The position numbers were made by a program, and so were the translations under genes. DNA of 16,602 nt from JAHJFW01 sp964595075 (GTDB lineage: Bacteria > Patescibacteriota > Patescibacteriia > 2-12-FULL-60-25), in contig CAZQNT010000020.1 in NCBI GenBank assembly GCA_964595075.1, positions 1 through 16,602 on the forward strand, in the 5' to 3' direction. The first letter of the stretch is position 1, and each line of letters opens with the position of its first letter. The notes beneath the pieces are model-generated. The model saw only the letters and a list, made by a program, of their open reading frames with translations, did not search any database and was not told the DNA's origin. This document shows, piece by piece, positions 1 through 6,882 of this stretch.

Positions 1-1913
1 GGATCGGCGACCGCTATTTTTGTAGCTTCCGCGCTTGTCCAGATCGCCGATGCGGCGCGAAGAGGTGGGTCTACGGAGACGAGCCCGAATGCTTCCTGAC
101 CGCCGGAGAGGAATCGCGTCACGGTGCCGTCCGCTTTCAGGATGTAAACATTGCTATCGATCGCGATTCCCACCGATCCAGTCAGATCGGTTGTCGCGGC
201 TTTGATATATTCCGTTTCACTGCCGAAGCCGCCCGATGCGGAGGAAGCGCGCCAAATTTGTCCGGAAGTTCCGTCGAGCGTGTATGCGCGGCCGCCGTAA
301 ATTAGGAAATCTGTCGTGCTGGAAGCGCGCGGATTGGATTTGAGAGTTGAAACCGCATCGGTTTGGAGGTTTACCGCGTACAGCATGCCGTTTGACGATG
401 AGAAGACAACCGAAGTGGTTCCTAGCGTACCGCCGGTAATTTTATCCGCGCCGGAAGGAAGAGGAATTTTTTTTGTGGTTTTGTTAGAAATGTCGATTTT
501 CAAAACGGATTTTTCCGTAAGGTCGACTACATAAGCCCATCCGGCGGCAAGAACCGGCGCCACGAGCATTCCGTCGGACGCGCCGGAAAGCGCAGTTAGT
601 TCAACCGGTTCGACGGCTTGGATTTTTCGCAGGCGCTCTTTGAGCTGCTCCAATTCTTTTTTCAGACCTTCGATCTTGCTTCCGTGATCTGACTTTGTAT
701 TGTCGAGTTGCGACAAAGTTTGTTCTGCGGATTCTATGTATTTTTTTGCGCGCGCGTCGTTAGCATAAACCAAATCGGATTCAGCTCTGTCGCGGTTGTC
801 TCGCGCCTCTTGAAATGACGACACCCAAGCTGATTCTTGCGCTGCCAAGGCCTTGTTGTGCTTGAAGATCGCGATTGAAATTATTGCTATTGTCAGTATT
901 ACTCCCGCAGCCAAAGCAATGCGTTTGTGTTTTTTTGTGAACACGCTTCCGTGACCCGCGCTCATTCCGCGAAGACTTGTCATGAGCGCGATGTCTTTTG
1001 GTTTATATGCGAGCGCCGCGGCGCGAAGTTTGCGAAGAAGACCGAACATGCCGCCCATAGGCGGGCGCGGTTTTTTGGATGCCGGAGTCAAAGAAGGGGA
1101 AATCGCTGGAGAAAGGTGGTGCTCCGTATAGTTTTCAGTATCGCGAAGTTTTTGAACCGAGGCGGTGCTGTGATCTTCTATTTCCGGTTCCGGAGCGGGT
1201 TTCGGTTCCATAGTTTCCAGTTCGCAGCACGCGATAATGGCGGCGACGAAGTCATCCGGAATTCCGCGCGATTCAAGATCCTGTTTAATTTCCAGCGCGG
1301 CTGAAACAGGAGGCATTGTCGTTAGACGTTCCTTGATTCGCAGTTCGTTTCTCAACCGTTCCAAGTTAAGAGTACCGGCGATAAGAATATCCCCGGCTTT
1401 CATATCGCCGCAGATCAGCGCGGTGAACGGTTTTTTCAAGTTGATTTCCGCCGGCTGATCCAATGAACCGAATAAGTCGAATGTCCGATATGATCCGTCT
1501 TCCTGTTTTTGCAGAAACAGGTTCATAAGTCGTCCGTGTCCTGTAAGGCAAATGTGATCCTGCGACAGCTCCATTATGAAAAGGTTGACGCGGCTCCAAG
1601 CAAGGGGGTTTGGTTCGCCTTCCAAAAAAGCGGCTACGGCCTCGTTTATTCGCTGTATCAGTTTTTCAAACCGCGCTACAGGATCGGTCTCAACTGCGGC
1701 TATCAAATGACGCGTTTGCTCGGCAGTCGCATTGATTACATCCAGTAGTCTTTCGTACGAGTAAACGGTTGACGCGATCTCTGCCAAGATGAGGAGGGTG
1801 GTGCCTTTCTTTTTCTGCCCGTTTCCATCGTAACGAAAAATACCAAGGATTTTTTCATCCGTTGGGCTTTTGGCCACTTCTATTTCTGCGATGCGGAATT
1901 GTTGCTCAACCAT
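1..1913 (-). CDS. Degenerate PP2C-like domain / membrane helix / coiled coil / propeller-like fusion protein (3' end missing)
   Basis: One frame is open from the ATG at 1913-1911 to the window edge (637 codons, no stop). Residues 1-230 resemble a PPM/PP2C phosphatase fold: the strand pair at about 110-137 (LFIMELSQDHICLTGHGRLM) sits where active enzymes have the GDSR strand, but the metal-binding Asp is replaced by GHGR. Residues 231-285 form a Pro/Glu/Ser-rich linker. A hydrophobic helix follows at 331-350 (RIALAAGVILTIAIISIAIF), then a charged heptad-like coiled coil at about 358-430. From about 435 onward there are repeated beta-strand blocks with VVDL, YAVNL, YTLDG and YILKADG motifs, like a beta-propeller. 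This suggests a cytoplasmic sensor-like domain joined through the membrane to an extracellular propeller. Activity as a phosphatase is unlikely from what is visible. The role is unknown; the architecture is inferred. Confidence 0.85.
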   Translation of the reverse strand, partial: MVEQQFRIAEIEVAKSPTDEKILGIFRYDGNGQKKKGTTLLILAEIASTVYSYERLLDVINATAEQTRHLIAAVETDPVARFEKLIQRINEAVAAFLEGEPNPLAWSRVNLFIMELSQDHICLTGHGRLMNLFLQKQEDGSYRTFDLFGSLDQPAEINLKKPFTALICGDMKAGDILIAGTLNLERLRNELRIKERLTTMPPVSAALEIKQDLESRGIPDDFVAAIIACCELETMEPKPAPEPEIEDHSTASVQKLRDTENYTEHHLSPAISPSLTPASKKPRPPMGGMFGLLRKLRAAALAYKPKDIALMTSLRGMSAGHGSVFTKKHKRIALAAGVILTIAIISIAIFKHNKALAAQESAWVSSFQEARDNRDRAESDLVYANDARAKKYIESAEQTLSQLDNTKSDHGSKIEGLKKELEQLKERLRKIQAVEPVELTALSGASDGMLVAPVLAAGWAYVVDLTEKSVLKIDISNKTTKKIPLPSGADKITGGTLGTTSVVFSSSNGMLYAVNLQTDAVSTLKSNPRASSTTDFLIYGGRAYTLDGTSGQIWRASSASGGFGSETEYIKAATTDLTGSVGIAIDSNVYILKADGTVTRFLSGGQEAFGLVSVDPPLRAASAIWTSAEATKIAVAD

Positions 1914-1944
1914 GCTTGTTTATGGAAAATACCGCTTTGTGAGG

Positions 1945-1950
1945 ATTATA
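1945..1950 (-). promoter_or_regulatory. Consensus -10 box for the minus-strand fusion gene
   Basis: On the minus strand a perfect TATAAT lies about 31 nt upstream of the ATG at 1913, which predicts a 5' leader of about 25 nt. No convincing -35 box is seen 16-18 nt further upstream, and no clear Shine-Dalgarno sequence precedes the ATG. Confidence 0.5.
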
Positions 1951-2047
1951 CGAAAGTATGCTCCACCCCCCTATCCTATGATAAACGAGAGGAAGTGTGC
2001 ACCCTCTTGTCAAGACGTCATCTGCAGGGCAGGATATAGGGGTAAAT

Positions 2048-2632
2048 ATGCTTGAACACTTATTTGGGTCAAATACCCGCGTGAAGCTGTTGACACTATT
2101 CGTCCACCACCCGACGCAGCCGTTTTTCGTCAGAGAGCTTACGCGCCAAATCGACACTCAAATCAACGCCGTACGCCGCGAATTGGAGAATCTTGTGGAG
2201 CTCGGATTGGTCAATGCAACGGACGCTCCTGTCGGCGGCAAGAGCCAGGCGGGATTGAAAAAGAAGTATTACAAGATGAACGAAAATTTTCCGCTCTTAA
2301 GCGAGATTCGAACGCTCATAACTAAAGCTCACGTGCTTATGGAGCGGCGTCTGGATCGCGAAATCAACTCGTTGGGTGACGTTCAATACGCCGCGTTGCT
2401 CGGAGTGTTCATTGGAAAGACCGGATCGCCCGTGGATCTTTTTCTTGTGGGATCCGTTGATCAAAAAACTACGGCGGCGCTGGTGCAGCGATTGGAAAAG
2501 GAGCTTGGATTTGAAATCAACTTCAATTGCATGACCGCGCAGGACTTTGTTTATCGCAAAGAGGTGGCGGATCGTTTTCTTTGCAGCATTCTTGAAGCGC
2601 CTAAAAGCGTAATCATAAACAAGATAGATTAG
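2048..2632 (+). CDS. Winged-helix transcriptional regulator with degenerate nucleotidyltransferase-like C-terminal domain
   Basis: The product is 194 aa from the ATG at 2048, which follows a purine-rich AGGATATAGGGG stretch. An upstream in-frame ATG at 1997 would add 17 residues without family character and is not preferred. Residues 1-80 (MLEHLFGSNTRVKLLTLF, then FFVRELTRQIDTQINAVRRE) form a winged helix-turn-helix with a recognition helix around residues 35-52, common in ArsR-like regulators of candidate-phyla bacteria. Residues 110-190 resemble a MNT-type nucleotidyltransferase fold (LLGVFIGKTGSPVDLFLVG), but the catalytic GS pair and the DxD acid pair are not intact, so it is probably a ligand- or partner-binding remnant. 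The gene is divergent from the fusion gene at 1913 and is followed after 10 nt by the TsaB-like gene, so those two are probably cotranscribed. The regulated targets are unknown. Confidence 0.8.
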   Translation: MLEHLFGSNTRVKLLTLFVHHPTQPFFVRELTRQIDTQINAVRRELENLVELGLVNATDAPVGGKSQAGLKKKYYKMNENFPLLSEIRTLITKAHVLMERRLDREINSLGDVQYAALLGVFIGKTGSPVDLFLVGSVDQKTTAALVQRLEKELGFEINFNCMTAQDFVYRKEVADRFLCSILEAPKSVIINKID

Positions 2633-2642
2633 GAATGAAATT

Positions 2643-3029
2643 ATGTGGTTGTTCATTGATACAACGGAAGTTGGACGGATTCGTTTCGGGCTTTTGAAAT
2701 CCGATGGAAATAGAATTTGGAAAGTAGCCGCAAGAAGCGGGTCGTTATTGCCGCGCATCGCGATGAGAATAGGTCTCGCCACAATCAAAAAGGTCAAAGG
2801 AGTCGTAGTGGTTTCCGGTCCCGGTTCGTTTTCTTCGGTACGAGGCGGAGTGATCGTAGCCAATCTTTTGTCGCGATTTTTATCCGTCCCTCTCATTGGA
2901 GTTACTCAAGATCAAGCGGTTGGTCTTTCGGAGCTGGCGCGTCGCGTAATGGCAGGAGGCATCTCGTCCTCGAAGTTCGTCTTTCCCATTTATTCGCAAG
3001 AACCGAATATAACTGTTGCAAGCGGGTAA
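2643..3029 (+). CDS. tsaB: Short TsaB-like protein (tRNA t6A biosynthesis partner)
   Basis: This is a 128-aa protein with the N-terminal ASKHA fold of TsaB: MWLFIDTTEVGRIRFGLL as the phosphate-1 strand, and VVVVSGPGSFSSVRGG at about residues 55-70, matching the TsaB signature GPGSFTGLRxG. TsaB forms a complex with TsaD and TsaE that makes threonylcarbamoyladenosine on tRNAs decoding ANN codons. Bacterial TsaB is usually about 220-240 aa; here the C-terminal half is missing, although the ending (PIYSQEPNIT) resembles the conserved C-terminal tail of the family, so the middle rather than the end seems reduced. An AGGA lies 7 nt before the ATG, just after the stop of the upstream regulator gene. 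Assignment as TsaB is good; whether the reduced form is functional is inference. Confidence 0.75.
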   Translation: MWLFIDTTEVGRIRFGLLKSDGNRIWKVAARSGSLLPRIAMRIGLATIKKVKGVVVVSGPGSFSSVRGGVIVANLLSRFLSVPLIGVTQDQAVGLSELARRVMAGGISSSKFVFPIYSQEPNITVASG

Positions 3030-3050
3030 TAGCGAGTAGTTAGTAGCGAG
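3030..3050. repeat. Short degenerate tandem tract (TAGCGAG/TAGTTAG type)
   Basis: Immediately after the tsaB-like stop there is a low-complexity tract alternating TAGCGAG and TAGTTAG units, directly abutting the palindromic element that starts at 3051. Similar short tracts lie at 3151-3176 and 9013-9050. No coding or promoter role is visible. Confidence 0.5.
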
Positions 3051-3146
3051 TGTCATTGCGAGGAGGCTTGTGCGACGCGGCAATCTTTTGAAGGAAAATT
3101 TACTCTGAAAGATTGCCACGTCGCCTGCTGGCTCCTCGCAATGACA
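3051..3146. repeat. Palindromic MITE/REP-like element, TGTCATTGCGAGG family, copy 1
   Basis: This 96-bp element has inverted ends. It starts TGTCATTGCGAGGAG and ends CTCCTCGCAATGACA, with inner arms GGCAATCTTTT and GAAAGATTGCC. Elements with CATTGCGAGG...GCAATC arms are widespread in unrelated bacteria. A second copy at 4743-4841 aligns best in the opposite orientation (shared core GGCAATCTTTCAGAGT...TTTCCTTC). No clear target-site duplication is seen. It could fold into a long hairpin in RNA and act as a transcription barrier between the tsaB-like gene and the glycosyltransferase gene. Confidence 0.85.
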
Positions 3147-3150
3147 GAAT

Positions 3151-3176
3151 AACCTAAAACCTGATACCTGAAACCT
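3151..3176. repeat. Short degenerate tandem tract (ACCTGAAACCTGATACC type)
   Basis: This tract consists of degenerate ACCTRAA/ACCTGAT units and lies between the palindromic element and the start codon at 3182, with only TTTCT between them. It leaves no room for a normal Shine-Dalgarno sequence, so the following gene has an unusual 5' context. Confidence 0.5.
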
Positions 3177-3181
3177 TTCTC

Positions 3182-4733
3182 ATGATTTCAAAAAACTGGA
3201 AATATCGCGCTTTCGAAATACTTCCTGGCGCTCTTGTGTGGACGACGCTTATCGCGTCCGTTGTTCTTTCGTTTATTCGTCCGCTTTGGGTCGTGTATTT
3301 CGTTATCGTATTCGATCTCTACTGGCTTTTCAGAGTGACGTATTCAATTCCGTTCATTTTGATTTCCTGGTACAGGTTTAAGCGCGCGTCGCGTACGGAT
3401 TGGCAGAAGTTGGCCGCAGATAAATCCGGTTATGATCGCATCAGACATCTCGTGTTCCTTCCGACATACAAGGAAGACATCGGCGTCATTCGCGGAACAT
3501 TGAATTCGATTCTAGCTTCCGCCTATCCGGCAGACAGAATGATAATCGTACTTGCCGGAGAGGAGAGGGACGCGGAGCGATTCAACGTTTTTGCAGCGCA
3601 ATTGCAAGATGAGTATGCCGGAAAGTTTTCTCGTTTTTTTACCACGGTTCATCCAAAAGACTTGCCCGAAGAAATCCCCGGCAAAGGATCCAACCTTAAT
3701 TTTTCCGGAAAAGCGATAATGCCTAAAATAGACGAGCTGGGTCTTGTTTACGACGACGTGATCGTTTCGTCGTTCGACGTGGATACCATGATTCATACGC
3801 GCTATTTTTCTTGCCTCACTTATCTTTATCTTGCAGAATCCGAGCCNNNNNNNNNNNNNNNNNNNNNNNNNNNNNNNNNNNNNNNNNNNNNNNNNNNNNN
3901 NNNNNNNNNNNNNNNNNNNNNNNNNNNNNNNNNNNNNNNNNNNNNNNAATTGGTGGGAGTCGCCCGCCGCGGTTCGCGTAGCAATGTACGGCACAACGTT
4001 CTGGCTGATGAGCGAACTGTCGCGGCCGGAAGGCGCAATGACATTTTCTTCTCACTCCATGAGTTTGCGAATGCTGGTGGACGTAGGATTTTGGCAGAAA
4101 GACATAGTGAGCGAAGACTCGCGCATCTTCATCCAAGCTCTTTTGAAATATCACGGCGACTACCGCGTGGTGCCTATTTATCTTCCCGTTTCAATGGACA
4201 CCGTAATGACCGGCGGATATTGGAAGGCGCTTCCTGCTTTGTATAGGCAAATTCGGCGCTGGGCGTGGGGAGTGGAAAACGTTCCGTTTATGGCGCGTTC
4301 GTTCGCGGCCGATCGTCAAATGCCTCTTGGAGTTAAATTTAGTTTTATGTGGAAGCAGATCGAAGGAATGTATACTTGGGCGACCGCGCCGATGTTGATT
4401 TTTATACTCGGTCGTCTTCCGTTTTTGGTTGCGCCGGAGCGTTTTCGTGAGTTCGCTATTTTTCAAAATACTCCGTTCACGCTCCAATGGCTTATGCGTT
4501 TCGCCATGGTCGGCGTGTTTATATCCGCCGCGCTCGCCGCCACGCTTTTGCCTCGCAGACCAAGCAGCATGCCGGTACACCGCGCGTTCATAGTCACGCT
4601 TTTTCAGTGGTTGCTGCTGCCGGTCACTTTCGTTCTGTTCGGCGCCATCCCAGCCATCGACGCGCAAACGCGTTTGATGCTTGGAAAGAAGTTGGGATTC
4701 AACGTGTCGCCGAAGAGGAAAATCGAAGTATGA
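3182..4733 (+). CDS. Membrane GT2 family glycosyltransferase (processive type), interrupted by an assembly gap
   Basis: The 5' part (residues 1-222) and the 3' part (from 3948, starting NWWESPAAVR) are clearly one gene broken by Ns; the two parts lie in different frames because the N count is arbitrary. Two N-terminal membrane helices cover about residues 17-35 and 37-62. The GT-A core follows: LPTYKED at 93-99, GKGSNLNFSGKA at 167-178 and the metal/UDP-binding DxD in SFDVDT at 197-202. After the gap come SEDSRIF (the general-base TED/SED motif) and QIRRWAWG, the QxxRW motif of cellulose-synthase and hyaluronan-synthase-like enzymes, then several C-terminal membrane helices. The protein probably builds a beta-linked polysaccharide and moves it across the membrane; the sugar is unknown. 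It is flanked by oppositely oriented copies of one palindromic element. Confidence 0.9.
3847..3947. other. Assembly gap of 101 N inside the GT2 gene
   Basis: The run of N lies between the DxD and the SED motifs. Reading frame 2 enters and frame 0 leaves, so the true missing length must be 1 modulo 3, whereas 101 is 2 modulo 3. The gap length is therefore a placeholder, not a measurement, and there is no reason to infer a frameshift. Confidence 0.97.
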
Positions 4734-4742
4734 GTTATTTTT

Positions 4743-4841
4743 TGTCATTGCGAGCACATATACTAAAAGTGCGTGGCAATCTTTCAGAGTTAATATTTCC
4801 TTCTAAAGATCGTAACGTCGTTGCTACTCCTCGCGATGACA
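4743..4841. repeat. Palindromic element, TGTCATTGCGAG family, copy 2 (opposite orientation)
   Basis: This 99-bp element starts TGTCATTGCGAG and ends CCTCGCGATGACA, 9 bp after the stop of the GT2 gene. Its core GGCAATCTTTCAGAGTTAAT matches the reverse complement of copy 1 at 3051-3146, but its flanking arms have diverged. It ends 7 bp before the next start codon, so the AGGA at 4841-4844 used by that gene begins with the last base of the repeat. Confidence 0.8.
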
Positions 4842-4848
4842 GGAATAT

Positions 4849-5901
4849 ATGGATGAAGCCAAACGCCTAGTCGTCAACATCGTAACGTGGAACTCCGCGC
4901 GATTTTTGCCGAATCTTTTCGCGTCTCTCGACGATCAGGACACGCGTGATTTTACAGTGACTGTTGTTGATAACGCTTCGAACGACGAGACGGTTTCGTG
5001 GCTGAAGGAATCTAGACCGGACGCCGTGCTGCTTCGTAACGTTCGAAACCGCGGTTTTTCCGGCGCGCACAATCAAGGAATAGAACTAGCGTTGTCGCGA
5101 TGGGGAAATCAGAATTTGGATCGGCGCTATATCCTGATAACGAATCCGGATCTGGAATTTTCGCCGACAGCCATTCGCGTGCTTCTTTCATATATGGAGG
5201 CGCATCCGGAAGTCGGAGCGTGCGGTCCAAAGCTTCTTCGAGCGATCGCGCAGACAGATGAAGATCAGGAAATGGCGGAAAGTTCACGCACCGACATAAT
5301 CGATTCTACCGGATTACTGATTAAGAAATCTCGTCGCGTAGTTGATCGCGGCGCAGGAGAGACTGACCACGGACAGTATGACAACACGGACGAAGTTTTT
5401 GGTTTGAGCGGCGCGTGCGTTTTGTATCGCGCCTCTGTTTTAGCGGCGTCGAAAGTCGGCAATGAATATTTCGACGAGGACTTTTTCGCGTATCTTGAAG
5501 ACGTTGATCTTGCATGGCGCGTGCGCTTGCTCGGATTTGAAGCCCGTCTCGTTCCGAAGGCAGTCGCGTGGCACTATCGCCGCGTACCGTCATCTCCGCG
5601 GCACGGGTGGTTTGCGTCATGGTCTGCAAGGCGCTCGCGTTCTCCGTCAGTAAATTTTTTATCCACTCGCAACCGCGGCTGGATGCTGATGAAGAACGAT
5701 CGCGTAACGGATATGATTCTTTATTTGCCCTGGTGGCTGCCGTACGAAGTAGCTAAATTCATCGTCTCGATATTTTCCATGTCACAAATAAAGGGACAGA
5801 TCGCGTCGCTGCTGGGAATGCCGAAGATGCTTGTGAAGCGATCTATGATTAGAAAACGAATACGCGCAAAAGGACGTGAAATGCGCCGATGGTTTGTATG
5901 A
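4849..5901 (+). CDS. GT2 glycosyltransferase, rhamnosyltransferase-like
   Basis: This soluble GT-A glycosyltransferase has 350 aa. Visible motifs are VVDNASND at 39-46 (nucleotide-binding strand and loop), NPDLEF at 99-104 (the NPD form of the DxD region used by WbbL/RfbF-type transferases) and a catalytic-base region FFAYLEDVDLAWR at 212-224. The C-terminal part (after residue about 285) carries a hydrophobic amphipathic stretch ILYLPWWLPYEVAKFIVSIF and a strongly basic tail, suggesting peripheral membrane attachment. Relatives add rhamnose or other deoxysugars to lipid-linked glycans; the acceptor and donor here are unknown. The stop overlaps the next start (ATGA), so the downstream GT2 is translationally coupled and probably acts in the same pathway. 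Confidence 0.88.
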   Translation: MDEAKRLVVNIVTWNSARFLPNLFASLDDQDTRDFTVTVVDNASNDETVSWLKESRPDAVLLRNVRNRGFSGAHNQGIELALSRWGNQNLDRRYILITNPDLEFSPTAIRVLLSYMEAHPEVGACGPKLLRAIAQTDEDQEMAESSRTDIIDSTGLLIKKSRRVVDRGAGETDHGQYDNTDEVFGLSGACVLYRASVLAASKVGNEYFDEDFFAYLEDVDLAWRVRLLGFEARLVPKAVAWHYRRVPSSPRHGWFASWSARRSRSPSVNFLSTRNRGWMLMKNDRVTDMILYLPWWLPYEVAKFIVSIFSMSQIKGQIASLLGMPKMLVKRSMIRKRIRAKGREMRRWFV

Positions 5902-6716
5902 AGGTATCTTTCATCACGGTTTGTTATCGAACTCCGGGTCTCATCCGTCAGCTGCTCAAGGGCGTTGAAGCTGCGGCTCTGTCTTTTTCGTACGAATTTT
6001 TTTTGGTGGACAACGCGTCCGGAGACGATACCGTCGAAATGGTTCGCGAGCTGTTTCCGTGGGCGACTACCATATCCTCTTCGACCAACGGCGGATTCGG
6101 TTCAGGAAACAATCTCGCCTTAAGACGCGCGCAGGGCGAATACGTAATGTTGCTAAATCCGGATCTCACCGTGTTCCCCAGAGAGATGGAAAAACTTGTG
6201 GAGTTCGCGGACGCTCATCCTGATTACGCGTTTTTCGGTCCGCGCCTCCTTCATCCGGATAGAACCATACAACGCTCGTTTCATAGATTTCCAACCGCCA
6301 TGATTCCACTCTATCGTCGAACGCTTTTCGGTCGAACGCGATGGGGAAGGCGCGCGATCGATCATTACTTGATGCACGACGCAAATCCTGAAACGTGGCA
6401 GGACGTTGACGGTCTGTTCGGTTCCGCGATTTTGATTCGACGGAGCGCGTTGGAAAAAATCGGAAATTTTGACGAGCGGTTTTTCATGTACTACGAAGAC
6501 ACTGACCTGTGCCGACGAGCGTGGGAATCCGGATATAAAGTCTGCTACACGCCTGCCGCGTATTTCGTTCACTACCACCAACGCGAAAGCGAAGTGAAAC
6601 GAATATGGCAACTCGCAACAAATCCGTTAGTCCGCGCGCACATCAAAAGCGGGATCAGATATTTTTTGAAATACAGAGGGAGGAAGCATCCGAGAATCAG
6701 AGAGTCCTCCTCTTAG
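5898..6716 (+). CDS. GT2 glycosyltransferase, rhamnosyltransferase-like, second of the pair
   Basis: The product is 272 aa from the ATG at 5898, which overlaps the upstream stop as ATGA; an ATG at 5889 three codons earlier is possible but MKVSFITVCYRTPG is the normal family start. Motifs are LVDNASGDD at 36-44, LLNPDL at 85-90, DGLFGSAILIRR at 171-182 and the catalytic-base region FMYYEDTDLCRR at 196-207. It is a shorter paralogue of the preceding protein and lacks its hydrophobic C-terminal segment. In glycan clusters such tandem pairs add successive sugars to one acceptor. Specificity cannot be read from the sequence. It ends 25 bp before a palindromic repeat block. Confidence 0.88.
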   Translation: MKVSFITVCYRTPGLIRQLLKGVEAAALSFSYEFFLVDNASGDDTVEMVRELFPWATTISSSTNGGFGSGNNLALRRAQGEYVMLLNPDLTVFPREMEKLVEFADAHPDYAFFGPRLLHPDRTIQRSFHRFPTAMIPLYRRTLFGRTRWGRRAIDHYLMHDANPETWQDVDGLFGSAILIRRSALEKIGNFDERFFMYYEDTDLCRRAWESGYKVCYTPAAYFVHYHQRESEVKRIWQLATNPLVRAHIKSGIRYFLKYRGRKHPRIRESSS

Positions 6717-6740
6717 AGTAAGAGGAGGATGGATCTGAAA

Positions 6741-6838
6741 TAACCCCTCCTAACCTCCCCTTACATTATTTTAGTTAAGGGGAGGGATTTTATGAATGAT
6801 TCTCCCACTTAATCATAAGGGGGAGTTAGAGGGGGTTA
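6741..6838. repeat. Nested palindromic element with TAACCCCTCCTAAC ends
   Basis: A 98-bp block has outer arms TAACCCCTCCTAAC and GTTAGAGGGGGTTA. Inside are two hairpins in tandem: CCTCCCCTTAC with TTAAGGGGAGG, and CTCCCACTTA with TAAGGGGGAG. The CCCCTCCTAACCTCCCC motif recurs in inverted form at 8990-9008, so the two blocks belong to one repeat family. It separates the GT2 pair from the DUF4012 gene and could also act as a transcription barrier. It supplies a false in-frame upstream start (6796) to the DUF4012 gene. Confidence 0.8.
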
Positions 6839-6863
6839 TTCCCCGCATTGATGAGCGATTCTG

Positions 6864-6872
6864 TGCTAAACT
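6864..6872 (+). promoter_or_regulatory. Extended -10 promoter for the DUF4012 gene
   Basis: TGC followed by TAAACT forms an extended -10 box ending 10 nt before the ATG at 6883, predicting transcription start within a few bases of the start codon. This, and its position after the repeat, supports 6883 rather than 6796 as the true start. Confidence 0.5.
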
Positions 6873-6882
6873 AGCCCTATCC

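Noticed and set aside
2297..2896. 199-aa minus-strand open frame
   Set aside because: It is antisense to the HTH regulator and TsaB-like genes, both of which have recognisable motifs; its composition is low-complexity and no domain is visible.
3847..3947. Frameshifted (broken) GT2 gene
   Set aside because: The frame change coincides exactly with the N run and both halves carry complete conserved motifs.
4191..4757. 188-aa minus-strand open frame
   Set aside because: It is the antisense shadow of the GT2 C-terminal part that carries the QxxRW motif and membrane helices.
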